Notes under the pieces: model-generated
What the model was told of the DNA's origin: nothing
The model's input: only the letters and a program-made list of their open reading frames with translations
Databases searched by the model: none
Assembly (NCBI GenBank): GCA_002067205.1
Contig: MVQL01000249.1
Coordinates: 1-46,211, forward strand
Reading direction: 5' to 3'
DNA from: Pelotomaculum sp. PtaB.Bin104
GTDB taxonomy: Bacteria; Bacillota; Desulfotomaculia; Desulfotomaculales; Pelotomaculaceae
Length of the DNA stretch: 46,211 nucleotides
In this document: piece by piece, positions 24,451 to 33,079 of the stretch
How positions within the stretch are numbered: position 1 is the stretch's first letter
Layout: each line of letters starts with the position of its first letter
Position numbers and translations under genes: made by a program

Positions 24451-25749
24451 TTATATTCCATTTAGCTTGTTATACTCCTCTATAGTGCCGTTTGCAGCAT
24501 AATATTGAATTTCATCTTGCCCGATTTCGTTATATCTTTCTATAGTCTTGTCAAGACTTGCCCGGCCATAAATATATTCAGCTAAATTATTGAACTTGGC
24601 CTCTTGAATTGCGATAAATTGCGGATCAACTTGAGGTGTTGCCGGATGCCGGCCCTCTGCCTGGCCGGTATGTAAATGTTCCAGGAAAGATTTGCCCGAC
24701 CGCAGCGCTGCCTCCTTAGCCGATTTTGTCGCCTCAAACCACTCTGCGTGCATGATTTTATAATAATCACGCATGGACTGCTTGTTGAAGTTAACCAGGT
24801 AAGGCTGATTATTATAATTTACCTTTGCGGTGACCCTGATCGAGTCGGTATCGATGGTGTCGACATAAACCAGTTTACCGCTATCCCGTGCGATTTCCCA
24901 CTTGAGATCCCATAAAAACAAACCTAGCTTATTAAAGAATTCCGAAACCAAAATCGCTCCCAAGATACTCATTTTAATAATGTTGAGCAGGCCCTGGCCG
25001 TTGCCGCCACTGATGTAAAGCGCTTCCTGGAGGCTTAAATTCCGGTCCTCAGGCTCATACTTGGTGGTAAAGTCCACGATAGGATGGTCAAATACCGTCC
25101 AGGGCACCATCTCCTGTTTAAGACCGAGCTCCTGGAGATATTTCTTTTTGCTCTCGCCATCCATTCCCAGGTATTTCTTATATATAGAAGACCCGGAGGT
25201 AACCCCAATCCGGACGATATTTTCCAGGGGGACAACATATTTATCAGCCCCGAAATATTCGCTATAGTCCCATAAGTGATTCTCATTGTGAGAAATTCGT
25301 GACGGCTTGATTATGTTATATTTTTTCACCAGGACATATTGGCTGGGACTGGGGGGAAATGAGTTCTTATATACTTCACCAGTGACCTGATCGATCATAC
25401 CCAGGTGATGGGTTTCCGCCCCTTTTAATCTAAGCTCTTCCAATAGTCCTTCACATAGGAATGCCAAATATTCTCTGTCCTGTTCATAGCTTTTGCAAAT
25501 ATGCCGGTAAATATTTTCCCACTCGTCTGGAGACGCCAGCAGGGAATATATTTTGTGCCTGATTGCCGTCCTGCAGATATCGCTGCCGGGAATGGAAAAA
25601 ATAGTTCCTACATCAAAGACCGAACCGCCCGGCATTGTTTTACATACCATCCAGTCCGGGTTATCCTTTAAAAAATAAAGCTCCTGTACTGAGCCCAGGT
25701 AGTCTGGCCGGCTTAACTGAGATAGATCAATTACTGTCTTTTCACCCAT
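24451..25749 (-). CDS. Large divergent SAICAR synthetase-like protein (PurC homologue)
   Basis: This 432-residue protein sits where purC normally does, between purB and purF. Recognisable PurC blocks are DYLGSVQELYFLKDNPDWMV (16-35, the GK-x-x-x-x-Y start), VVPLENIVRIGVTSGSS (172-188), HPIVDFTTKYE (222-232), LGLFLWDLKWEIARD (275-289) and DTIDTDSIR (297-305, the D-E-x-x-T-P-D-x-x-R equivalent). Ordinary PurC is about 240 residues. The extra length is an insertion between about 60 and 165 and a tail after 320. It probably joins aspartate to CAIR with ATP. No other purC is present here, which supports that role, but the key residues are not all identical. Confidence 0.75.
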   Translation of the reverse strand: MGEKTVIDLSQLSRPDYLGSVQELYFLKDNPDWMVCKTMPGGSVFDVGTIFSIPGSDICRTAIRHKIYSLLASPDEWENIYRHICKSYEQDREYLAFLCEGLLEELRLKGAETHHLGMIDQVTGEVYKNSFPPSPSQYVLVKKYNIIKPSRISHNENHLWDYSEYFGADKYVVPLENIVRIGVTSGSSIYKKYLGMDGESKKKYLQELGLKQEMVPWTVFDHPIVDFTTKYEPEDRNLSLQEALYISGGNGQGLLNIIKMSILGAILVSEFFNKLGLFLWDLKWEIARDSGKLVYVDTIDTDSIRVTAKVNYNNQPYLVNFNKQSMRDYYKIMHAEWFEATKSAKEAALRSGKSFLEHLHTGQAEGRHPATPQVDPQFIAIQEAKFNNLAEYIYGRASLDKTIERYNEIGQDEIQYYAANGTIEEYNKLNGI

Positions 25750-25773
25750 TTAAATTCCTCCCGGTTGATATGC

Positions 25774-27066
25774 TTACAGCCCAAACCGCCGGTAGACATC
25801 ATCAACATGCTTCAAATAATTGTAGTCAAACAGCTCATCTAATTCCTTTTCACTGAGCAGGGCGGTTACCTCACTGTCCTTAACTAGCAGTTCCCGAAAG
25901 TTTTCCCCGGTGCGCCAGGACTGCATGGCGTTGCGCTGTACCAGTTCGTAAGCGCGCTCCCGGCTGAGCCCTTTTTCTTCCACAAGAGACAGCAGTACCC
26001 GCTGGGAGAAAATCAGCCCGTGCGTACGCTCAACATTGCGCATCATGTTTTCTGGGTAGACCAAAAGATTGGTGATGATGCCGGTTAATTTGACCAGCAT
26101 ATAGTCCAGGGTAATGGTGCTATCAGGTATAATCACCCGCTCCACGGAGGAGTGTGAAATATCCCGCTCGTTCCAAAGCGGCACGTTTTCCATGGCTGCT
26201 ACAGCGTTGCCCCGCAACAGGCGGGCTAGACCGGAAATGCGCTCCCCGGTGATCGGGTTGCGCTTGTGGGGCATGGCTGAAGAACCTTTTTGGCCCTTTT
26301 TGAAATATTCCTCTACTTCCAGGATATCGGTGCGCTGGAGGCTGCGCAGTTCGGTTGCAAACTTGTCCAATGAGCTGCCGATCACCGCAATCGTGGTCAG
26401 GTATTCCGCATGGCGGTCCCTTTGCAGCACTTGAGTGGAGACCATCGCGGGCGTTAGACCCATCCTGGCGCAGACGTGTTCCTCGACACGTGGGTCAATA
26501 TTAGCGTAGGTGCCGACGACGCCGGAAACCTTGCCGGCGCTGATTGTCTCCACCGCCCGCTCCATGCGCTGGATGTTGCGATCAGTCTCGGCCACCCAGA
26601 GAAGCATTTTGAGGCCGAAAGTGATGGGCTCAGCGTGAATACCGTGGGTGCGCCCGATCATAATCGTTTTCCTGTGCTCTCCGGCTTTCTCCAGCAATGC
26701 CTCCCGGAGCTGACGCAGCCTGCCAACCAGGTGCAGGCCGGCCTCCTTCATTAATGCAGCATTTGCCGTGTCCAGCACATCCGAGGAGGTCAGGCCCAGG
26801 TGGATGTATTTAGAGGCCTCTCCGACATATTCACTTACATTTGTGGTAAAAGCAATCACGTCATGGTCAACTACCGCTTCAATCTCGGCAATCCGCTGCA
26901 CGTTGAAGTTTGCTTTTGCCTTGATCTCAGCCAGTGCCTCTGCGGGAATCTGCCCCAGCTCAGCCATAGCCTCACAGGCATAAATCTCGACATCGAGCCA
27001 CTTGCGGAATTTATTCTCCTCAGACCAGATCTGTCCCATTTCCGGGAGGGTGTAACGGTCAATCAT
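25774..27066 (-). CDS. purB: Adenylosuccinate lyase
   Basis: This is a 430-residue PurB that cleaves both SAICAR and adenylosuccinate, and so acts twice in the pathway. The fumarase-superfamily signature GSSAMPHKRNPI (about 263-274) with its catalytic serine is intact, as are HLGLTSSDVLDTANA and IGRTHGIHAEPITFG. A GGAGGCC site precedes the ATG. It is followed 24 bases later by the PurC-like gene, consistent with sequential steps. Confidence 0.97.
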   Translation of the reverse strand: MIDRYTLPEMGQIWSEENKFRKWLDVEIYACEAMAELGQIPAEALAEIKAKANFNVQRIAEIEAVVDHDVIAFTTNVSEYVGEASKYIHLGLTSSDVLDTANAALMKEAGLHLVGRLRQLREALLEKAGEHRKTIMIGRTHGIHAEPITFGLKMLLWVAETDRNIQRMERAVETISAGKVSGVVGTYANIDPRVEEHVCARMGLTPAMVSTQVLQRDRHAEYLTTIAVIGSSLDKFATELRSLQRTDILEVEEYFKKGQKGSSAMPHKRNPITGERISGLARLLRGNAVAAMENVPLWNERDISHSSVERVIIPDSTITLDYMLVKLTGIITNLLVYPENMMRNVERTHGLIFSQRVLLSLVEEKGLSRERAYELVQRNAMQSWRTGENFRELLVKDSEVTALLSEKELDELFDYNYLKHVDDVYRRFGL

Positions 27067-27189
27067 CCAAAGGCCTCCTACAATTTCTTTTTAAAGCTCA
27101 AGATATATTAAAACTACCGTTATGAATAGCTTGCTCATTTGCCGTCACTTAATTTTGAGCAGTTGCTGAAAACTGAATTTGCCGGCTAT

Positions 27190-27711
27190 CTAACTCTGCT
27201 GCTTGAGATACCCCTCTACCCCCAACTCAGCCAATCGGGCGTCTTTTTGATTAACCTGCCGGGCAAGTTTTTCTTTATAGGCAGTGATCGCTGAACGAAC
27301 TTCTGGATTTGCAGCGCCGATAATTTGGGCTGCCAGGATCCCGGCGTTTTTCGCGCCGTTAATAGCGACAGTGGCCACAGGCACCCCGGCGGGCATCTGC
27401 ACTATAGCATACAGCGCGTCCACCCCGTTCAAGGCTCCCGATTTAACCGGCACACCGATTACCGGCAGCGGGGTATGGGCGGCAATAACCCCCGGCAGGT
27501 GAGCAGCACCGCCCGCACCGGCGATAATTACTGCCAAACCCCGTTCAACGGCTGTCTTGGCATAAGTTGCCGTCTTGTCCGGCACCCGGTGGGCGGAAGC
27601 TATAACCACCTCGCTGGCAATCCCCAGCTCGTCCAGAACAGCGGCCGCATCTATCATTATGGAAAGGTCGGAGTCGCTACCCATTACAATACCGACTATT
27701 GCTTTGGACAT
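27190..27711 (-). CDS. purE: N5-carboxyaminoimidazole ribonucleotide mutase / AIR carboxylase
   Basis: This is a 173-residue PurE. VGIVMGSDSDLSIMIDAA is the CO2/CAIR-binding start, and ASAHRVPD and AGGAAHLPGVIAAHT-like motifs form the active site. In the bacterial class I form it works on N5-CAIR made by PurK; no purK is in this window. ATG 27711 is eight bases after AGGAG. The ATG six bases upstream is too close to that site. It is the first gene of the purine operon and has a long leader. Confidence 0.95.
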   Translation of the reverse strand: MSKAIVGIVMGSDSDLSIMIDAAAVLDELGIASEVVIASAHRVPDKTATYAKTAVERGLAVIIAGAGGAAHLPGVIAAHTPLPVIGVPVKSGALNGVDALYAIVQMPAGVPVATVAINGAKNAGILAAQIIGAANPEVRSAITAYKEKLARQVNQKDARLAELGVEGYLKQQS

Positions 27712-27882
27712 TTTCATTACTCCTTATGCAAATCTCTTGACAATCAAAATCCTCCTAAACATTAAAAAACCCGGCGAATAGGCTTGCATTTGTGAGCGAA
27801 ACCTGCCCGCCAGGGCTTATTATCCTAACCTTGGCACATTCCTCCTAAATTCTAGGACTCAACAGTAGAATAAAGCAATAAT
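27712..27882 (-). promoter_or_regulatory. purE leader with promoter and likely attenuator
   Basis: On the minus strand TTGCTT (27873-27878) and TAGAAT (27849-27854) are 18 bases apart. Downstream, CCTGGCGGGCAGGTTT and AAGCCTATTCGCCGGG form a long hairpin (27770-27814) followed at once by TTTTTT (27764-27769), before purE begins at 27711. Upstream, GCCAAGG (27829-27835) can pair with CCCTGGC (27809-27815), the 5' arm of that hairpin, and so act as antiterminator. I see no match to guanine, THF, ZTP or T-box consensus. The structure is read by eye. Confidence 0.5.
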
Positions 27883-27900
27883 GCCCGTTTTTTGACGGGC
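27883..27900 (-). terminator. Terminator after guaA
   Basis: GCCCGT and ACGGGC form a six-bp stem (27883-27900). On the minus strand it is followed by ATTATTGCTTT. It lies 70 bases beyond the guaA stop. Confidence 0.5.
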
Positions 27901-27969
27901 GGACAATACCTTAAGCTTATATTAACAAATCACCAGGAAAAATGTCAACATATAAGATTAAATGGATCT

Positions 27970-29511
27970 CTACTCCCACTCAATTGTCGAAGGGGGCTTA
28001 GTGGTAATATCATAGACCACCCGGTTGATATCTTTTATCTCGCTGACAATGCGGGACGACACAGTCTCCAGTACCTCGTAGGGCAGGCGAACCCAGTCTG
28101 CGGTCATGGCATCGTGGCTGTGCACCGCTCTGAGCGCCACAGTGTAGGCGTAGGTACGCTCGTCCCCCATCACGCCGACGCTTTTCAGGTCGGGCAACAC
28201 GGCAAAAAACTGCCAGATCTGCCGGTAGAGGCCTGCCTTCCGGATTTCTTCCGCAAAAATTGCATCCGCTTCCTGAAGAATTGATACCTTGTCAGCTGTT
28301 ACCTCACCTAAAATTCGGACCCCCAGGCCCGGTCCCGGAAAGGGCTGGCGCCAGACCACTTCTTCAGGCATGCCCAATTCTTCACCAAGCACCCTGACCT
28401 CATCCTTGAACAACCAGCATAAGGGCTCGATCAGCTTGAGGCGCATGTCCTTCGGCAATCCGCCCACGTTGTGGTGGGATTTGATTACAGCTGCTGTCGC
28501 GGTACCGCTTTCGACCACGTCCGGATACAGTGTGCCCTGGACCAGGTAGTCGATTTGGCCAAGTTTATCGGCCTCTTCTTCAAAAACACGGATAAACTCC
28601 TCACCGATAATCTTGCGTTTCCGCTCTGGATCAGTTACTCCTGCCAATTTGGACAGAAACCGCTCCCGGGCATCGACCCCGATCAGGTTGATTTTGAATT
28701 TATCCCGGAAAATATTCAGGACTTGTTTGGCCTCGTTCTTGCGCAACAGGCCGTGGTCAACAAAAACACAGGTGAGGCGATCCCCCACCGCACGGTGAAC
28801 CAGCACTGCCGCCACGGAGGAATCCACCCCGCCGCTAAGGCCACAGAGCACCTTTTTGTCCCCCACCTGCCGGCGCACCTCAGCTATAGCCTCTTCCAGA
28901 AATGAGGCCATCGTCCAGAGGCCGTGGCAGCCGCAGATATCGTAAAGAAATTTTTTCAATATGTCCTGCCCTTTAGGAGTATGCACCACCTCCGGGTGAA
29001 ACTGCACCGCATATAAGCTACTGTCTGGCAGGGCCATTGCTGCGACAGGGGCCTTGCCGGTCTTGGCAGTCAGCTTGAACCCGGGTGGCGGCGCTTCAAC
29101 CAGGTCGCCATGGCTCATCCAGCACTGCTCAATAGGCTCCAGGTTTGCGAACAGCCTGTCCCGCTCAAGCACCTGCAGTTCCGTCTTGCCATATTCCCGG
29201 TGAACAGCCCGGGATACGGCGCCACCCAACTGGCGCGCCATCAGCTGCATGCCATAACATATGCCCAAAATTGGTATACCCAGGCTGTAGATGCCAGGAT
29301 CGCACGTAGGGGCGGACTGCTCATAAACACTTGAAGGTCCGCCGGAAAAAATAATCCCCTTGGCACCCCTTGCTTTGATCGCCTCGATTGGCGTAGAAAA
29401 CGGAAGCATCTCACAAAATACTTTAAGTTCCCTGACCCGGCGGGCAATCAGGTGACTATACTGTCCGCCAAAGTCCAGGACTATAATCATCTCCTGCTCA
29501 TGAAGTGACAT
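27970..29511 (-). CDS. guaA: GMP synthase (glutamine-hydrolysing)
   Basis: This is a 513-residue GMP synthase that aminates XMP. The glutaminase domain holds [15 protein letters not shown] with the nucleophile cysteine and [11 protein letters not shown] with the catalytic His-Glu. The ATP-pyrophosphatase domain holds [14 protein letters not shown]. The dimerisation domain ends with the conserved [18 protein letters not shown] site precedes the ATG. It is two bases from hpt and clearly shares its transcript. Confidence 0.97.
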   Translation of the reverse strand: MSLHEQEMIIVLDFGGQYSHLIARRVRELKVFCEMLPFSTPIEAIKARGAKGIIFSGGPSSVYEQSAPTCDPGIYSLGIPILGICYGMQLMARQLGGAVSRAVHREYGKTELQVLERDRLFANLEPIEQCWMSHGDLVEAPPPGFKLTAKTGKAPVAAMALPDSSLYAVQFHPEVVHTPKGQDILKKFLYDICGCHGLWTMASFLEEAIAEVRRQVGDKKVLCGLSGGVDSSVAAVLVHRAVGDRLTCVFVDHGLLRKNEAKQVLNIFRDKFKINLIGVDARERFLSKLAGVTDPERKRKIIGEEFIRVFEEEADKLGQIDYLVQGTLYPDVVESGTATAAVIKSHHNVGGLPKDMRLKLIEPLCWLFKDEVRVLGEELGMPEEVVWRQPFPGPGLGVRILGEVTADKVSILQEADAIFAEEIRKAGLYRQIWQFFAVLPDLKSVGVMGDERTYAYTVALRAVHSHDAMTADWVRLPYEVLETVSSRIVSEIKDINRVVYDITTKPPSTIEWE

Positions 29512-29513
29512 CC

Positions 29514-30059
29514 TTAACTTCCTCCACCGTAAATTTTAGGTCTTAAAGCCATAATATAGGGAAGGTTACGATAGCGCTCGTTATAATCAAGCCCATAGCC
29601 CACCACAAAATCATTAGAAATTGAAAAACCACGGTAGTGCACATATACCGGGGTAACCCGCCTGGACGGCTTGTCCAGCAGGGTGCAAATTTTCAAACTT
29701 GCCGGGCCGCGGGAACTCAGGACATGAGTCAGATAATCCAAAGTCAGCCCGGTATCAATAATATCTTCTACGATCAAAACATGGCGGTCTTCAATGCTCT
29801 TATCCAAATCTTTTAAAATTCTAACCTCACCTGAGGTGCTGGCCGAATCACCATAACTTGAGACTGACATAAAATCAAAGTAGATGGGATTATTAATCGA
29901 ACGCACTAAGTCAGTTAAAAATATTATAGCCCCTTTAAGGATACCAATTACTAAAAGCTCTTTACCCTTGTAGTCTTCAGAAATCACTCTGCCTAATTGC
30001 GCTACCCGGGTTTTGATTTCCTGTTCCGACAACAAAATTTTTTCGCCATGCGGATGCAT
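29514..30059 (-). CDS. hpt: Hypoxanthine phosphoribosyltransferase
   Basis: This is a 181-residue type I phosphoribosyltransferase that salvages hypoxanthine (and guanine) with PRPP. The PRPP loop [14 protein letters not shown] is intact, with the flexible-loop [14 protein letters not shown] and [16 protein letters not shown] 30059 has GGAGGTGG upstream; an extension to 30131 would run through the promoter. Its immediate partner is guaA, so IMP made here feeds GMP synthesis. Confidence 0.95.
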   Translation of the reverse strand: MHPHGEKILLSEQEIKTRVAQLGRVISEDYKGKELLVIGILKGAIIFLTDLVRSINNPIYFDFMSVSSYGDSASTSGEVRILKDLDKSIEDRHVLIVEDIIDTGLTLDYLTHVLSSRGPASLKICTLLDKPSRRVTPVYVHYRGFSISNDFVVGYGLDYNERYRNLPYIMALRPKIYGGGS

Positions 30060-30101
30060 TTTAAGCCACCTCCCAGTGAAGATACCTTTAAAATCCGCCA
30101 T

Positions 30102-30131
30102 ATTATAACAGGTACGCCTTTTCGGTGTCAA
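30102..30131 (-). promoter_or_regulatory. Consensus promoter of hpt-guaA
   Basis: Read on the minus strand, TTGACA (30126-30131) and TATAAT (30102-30107) are both perfect sigma-A boxes, 18 bases apart. The start would fall near 30095, about 35 bases before hpt. Confidence 0.8.
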
Positions 30132-30183
30132 TGGCCTTAAATAGAAGCATTAGAGCCCGTGTATTAGTTTGGGGCCGGTGGAT

Positions 30184-30843
30184 TCACTGGTTTACATCGG
30201 GCGGCATTATTGTTATGCTTTTATCATAATCCCAGAAGCTCAGGTTAATCTCAACACCACTATTGGGGTTATGCTTATCTTTTGCCTGCACCACAGCCTG
30301 GCGCAACCGGTAGTCTTCCGGGCTTAGCCAGACCCTGAAAAAAAAGTCAGTCAGCCGGAGTTCCAGAAGGGGGTCCATCAAATTGGGGCGCATCTCCATG
30401 AGCAGGAGCTTTTCTCCGTTAACCTTTTCAATGCCCTTATACTTTAGCTCCGGTACGTCTTTAAAGTTGAAGTAAGCCAGAGGGTTAAGTTCAGCATAAA
30501 ATATTTCTGAGTCAGCCAGCTTGTTGCCGGGCAAGGCGACCCACTGGCCGGTAGGCTGATCCCTGAAGTAAGAGCAGTCACCCACCTGAATAAACTCGAT
30601 TGGTGTATTCATAATTGTGCCGATTATCTGCACCTGGTCGGGAGCCACCCGCTCTCCTTCCACCTGACTAAAAAAGTCCACGTTCGCCCTGCCCTCAGCG
30701 GTCAGCCTGGTCTCGGCCTGATAGCGGAAGCTAGCGCTGGACATAGTCTGCTCCAGTCCTCTTTGCAGCATTTCCTGTGGGGGTAAATTACCTGCCCCCC
30801 GGGGGAAAATATACATACAGCCCCAAAGGGCCAGCAGCAGCAC
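30184..30843 (-). CDS. Hypothetical secreted or membrane-anchored protein
   Basis: I do not recognise this family with certainty. The protein has one N-terminal hydrophobic stretch ending ALWGC, which could be a weak lipobox or a signal anchor. A soluble domain of about 190 residues follows, with alternating strands (SFRYQAETRLTAEGRANVDF, and GTIMNTPIEFIQVGD) reminiscent of LolA-like lipoprotein carriers. The open frame continues upstream as NRKNFIIVSAGVLVLLLALW. The best ribosome site (GGGAGGTG) is before a CTG at 30909, so the true start is probably upstream of 30843 and not ATG. Confidence 0.6.
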   Translation of the reverse strand: MLLLALWGCMYIFPRGAGNLPPQEMLQRGLEQTMSSASFRYQAETRLTAEGRANVDFFSQVEGERVAPDQVQIIGTIMNTPIEFIQVGDCSYFRDQPTGQWVALPGNKLADSEIFYAELNPLAYFNFKDVPELKYKGIEKVNGEKLLLMEMRPNLMDPLLELRLTDFFFRVWLSPEDYRLRQAVVQAKDKHNPNSGVEINLSFWDYDKSITIMPPDVNQ

Positions 30844-31027
30844 CAGGACTCCGGCCGATACAATTATAAAGTTTTTTCTATTTAAAAAAACCCAGCAAGG
30901 ACGCAGCAGAACACACCTCCCGCAATATTTTAAAATTAACTTAATATATTTTTAAACTGGGTAAGATATGACACAAGACAGCTAAGGCCGGGAACTTTAT
31001 GATCACACCTGCCAGGAGGTTAAAATA

Positions 31028-31357
31028 ATGGATATTAAAGAAATGCAACAAGAAGTAGACAATTGGATCTGCCAGTTTGAAGAAGGCTACTGGAGCCCTC
31101 TGACGATGCTAGCCCGCTTGGCTGAAGAAGTCGGCGAACTGGCCCGGGAAATAAACCACCAGTACGGGGAAAAACCAAAAAAACCTGACGAACCCATCGG
31201 TGACCTGGCGCTGGAACTTGGCGATATCCTGTTCATCCTGATTTGCTACTGCAATTCGCTGAACATCGATCTGGAGGACGCCTTTAAGCGGGTGATGGCC
31301 AAGTACCGTTACCGCGACAGCGAGCGGTGGACCAAGAAAAATAATGCCGAGTCATAA
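31028..31357 (+). CDS. MazG-like nucleotide pyrophosphohydrolase
   Basis: This is a 109-residue MazG-fold protein. LARLAEEVGELAREINHQYG provides the EExxE metal site and DLALELGDILFILICYCNSL the second acidic helix (E-x-x-D). Small MazG-like enzymes hydrolyse (d)NTPs or damaged nucleotides to monophosphates. A GGAGG site lies before the ATG. The gene is transcribed away from the hypothetical protein on the minus strand and is followed by the DUF1015 gene, 101 bases later. Confidence 0.85.
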   Translation: MDIKEMQQEVDNWICQFEEGYWSPLTMLARLAEEVGELAREINHQYGEKPKKPDEPIGDLALELGDILFILICYCNSLNIDLEDAFKRVMAKYRYRDSERWTKKNNAES

Positions 31358-31458
31358 TTATTGTAATTCAATCACTATTATATTACAATTTAGCCATACT
31401 GGCGAAAAAAACCACTGCCGGTTTATCCCGGCACCGTCATATTGAGGAGGAACACCTT

Positions 31459-32916
31459 ATGGCAACGGTAATACCTTTTACAGGCCTGCGCTACAACCCA
31501 GAAAAAATAGAAAACATGGCTGAAGTAGTAACTCCGCCTTACGACGTCATTGACGCCACAGCTCAGGAGCGCTATTATCAGCGTCACTTATACAACATCA
31601 TCCGCCTGGAATATGGCAAAATTCACCCTGAGGACGATGAGATCAACAACCGCTATAGTCGGGCGGCAGCTGACTTCAATACCTGGATTAAAGAGAACAT
31701 CCTTACCCCGGAAGCCAAACCAGCCTTATACCGCTATGAGCAGGAGTTTACAGCAAAAGGGGAAAAGAAAATCCGCAGCGGTTTTATCGGCGGGGTTAAA
31801 TTGGAGCCGTATGAGAACGGGGTCATCCTGCCCCACGAAGAAACCCTACCTAAACACAAAGCTGACCGGCTGGAGCTGATGCGGGCCTGTAAAGCAAACT
31901 TTAGCCCGATTTTCGGCCTTTATGCAGATAGGGAAAAGCTAATTGACCTTGCCCTGAGTGAAGCGGCCAACGGTGCCCCCCCGGATGTCAGCTTCACCGA
32001 CGAAACAGGTGAAGCACACAGGCTGTGGGTGATCACTGATTCCGAGGTCATCAGCAAAGTGCAGCAGGCAATGGCGGACAAGCGCATCTTTATCGCTGAC
32101 GGTCACCACCGTTATGAGACTGCCCTCAATTATCAACAAGAACGGCAAACTCAGGCAGCTAAACAGCCTGACGGCGCGGCAACTGCCGTCGCAAGCTCAT
32201 GCTCTGCCACGCCGGACGGAACAATAACCTATCAATGCACTCGCGAACCCGCATATAATTACATGATGATGAACCTGGTCAACCTGTATGACCCCGGGCT
32301 GGTAGTGTTTCCGACCCACCGATTGATTAATAACGTAACCGGCCTGGACAAAGCCCGGCTGCCAGAGCAGCTCAAAGAGAATTTTAACTTATCGGAGCAC
32401 ACCCTCGCCCCGGACAGGAGCAACTTGCAGGCACTTTTGAAACTGATGGAAGAGCAGGCCGGCTTCGGCGCTGTTCAAGCCTCCATGGATGCAGTAAATG
32501 GCCAGACGATGGGCAATGCCGCACCCCACCACCATATATTCGGCATGTATACCGGGGAAAATAAGTTTTATATATTATCCCTTAAACATGAAGAGAGCCT
32601 TTACCAAATAATGCCACAGGGAAAATCCCCTGCCTGGCAGGGGCTGGACGTGGCAGCGCTGCACTCGCTGATCATCGAAAAACACCTTGGCATCGGCGGT
32701 GAGCTGATGGCTAAGGCCGAACACATCACCTATACCCGCGAGGAAGAAAGCGCCATTGCCGCTGTGGATACCGGGGAGTTCCAGCTAGCCTTTTTCCTGA
32801 ACCCCACCCTGGTGGAAGAGGTCACCGAAGTGGCAACTAACGGTGAGAAAATGCCTCAGAAAAGCACCTTTTTCTACCCGAAACTGATTACAGGGCTGGT
32901 GTTAAATCAGCTATAG
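31459..32916 (+). CDS. DUF1015 family protein
   Basis: This is a 485-residue protein of the DUF1015 family. It begins PFTGLRYNPEKIENMAEVVT PPYDVI (the invariant P-x-x-G-x-R and PPYDV), then ILPHEETLPKHKADRLELMR and FIADGHHRYETALNY, a conserved GHHRYET block that looks like an active site. Family members occur widely in anaerobes next to serine or amino-acid metabolism genes; the reaction is unknown. A GAGGAGG site precedes the ATG. A hairpin terminator follows. Confidence 0.85.
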   Translation: MATVIPFTGLRYNPEKIENMAEVVTPPYDVIDATAQERYYQRHLYNIIRLEYGKIHPEDDEINNRYSRAAADFNTWIKENILTPEAKPALYRYEQEFTAKGEKKIRSGFIGGVKLEPYENGVILPHEETLPKHKADRLELMRACKANFSPIFGLYADREKLIDLALSEAANGAPPDVSFTDETGEAHRLWVITDSEVISKVQQAMADKRIFIADGHHRYETALNYQQERQTQAAKQPDGAATAVASSCSATPDGTITYQCTREPAYNYMMMNLVNLYDPGLVVFPTHRLINNVTGLDKARLPEQLKENFNLSEHTLAPDRSNLQALLKLMEEQAGFGAVQASMDAVNGQTMGNAAPHHHIFGMYTGENKFYILSLKHEESLYQIMPQGKSPAWQGLDVAALHSLIIEKHLGIGGELMAKAEHITYTREEESAIAAVDTGEFQLAFFLNPTLVEEVTEVATNGEKMPQKSTFFYPKLITGLVLNQL

Positions 32917-33036
32917 CAGCTTAAATTTAATTAATGGATCATGTTTAAGATAAATCTACCCGCAAGGCTCTAACAATCTAATTCCAATCACAAAATTTAA
33001 GCATAAGCTTGAAGTCATGTTATTAGCAAAAACTTT

Positions 33037-33059
33037 GACCTCCCGGTAATTGGGAGGTC
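33037..33059. terminator. Terminator shared by DUF1015 and the sugar transferase genes
   Basis: GACCTCCC (33037-33044) pairs with GGGAGGTC (33052-33059). The two genes converge on it. On the minus strand it is followed by AAAGTTTTTGC. Confidence 0.65.
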
Positions 33060-33079
33060 TCTCTATCAAAATGGTTAAC

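Noticed and set aside
27712..27882. Guanine or ZTP riboswitch before purE.
   Set aside because: The conserved core nucleotides of those classes are not visible; only a terminator-like structure is supported.
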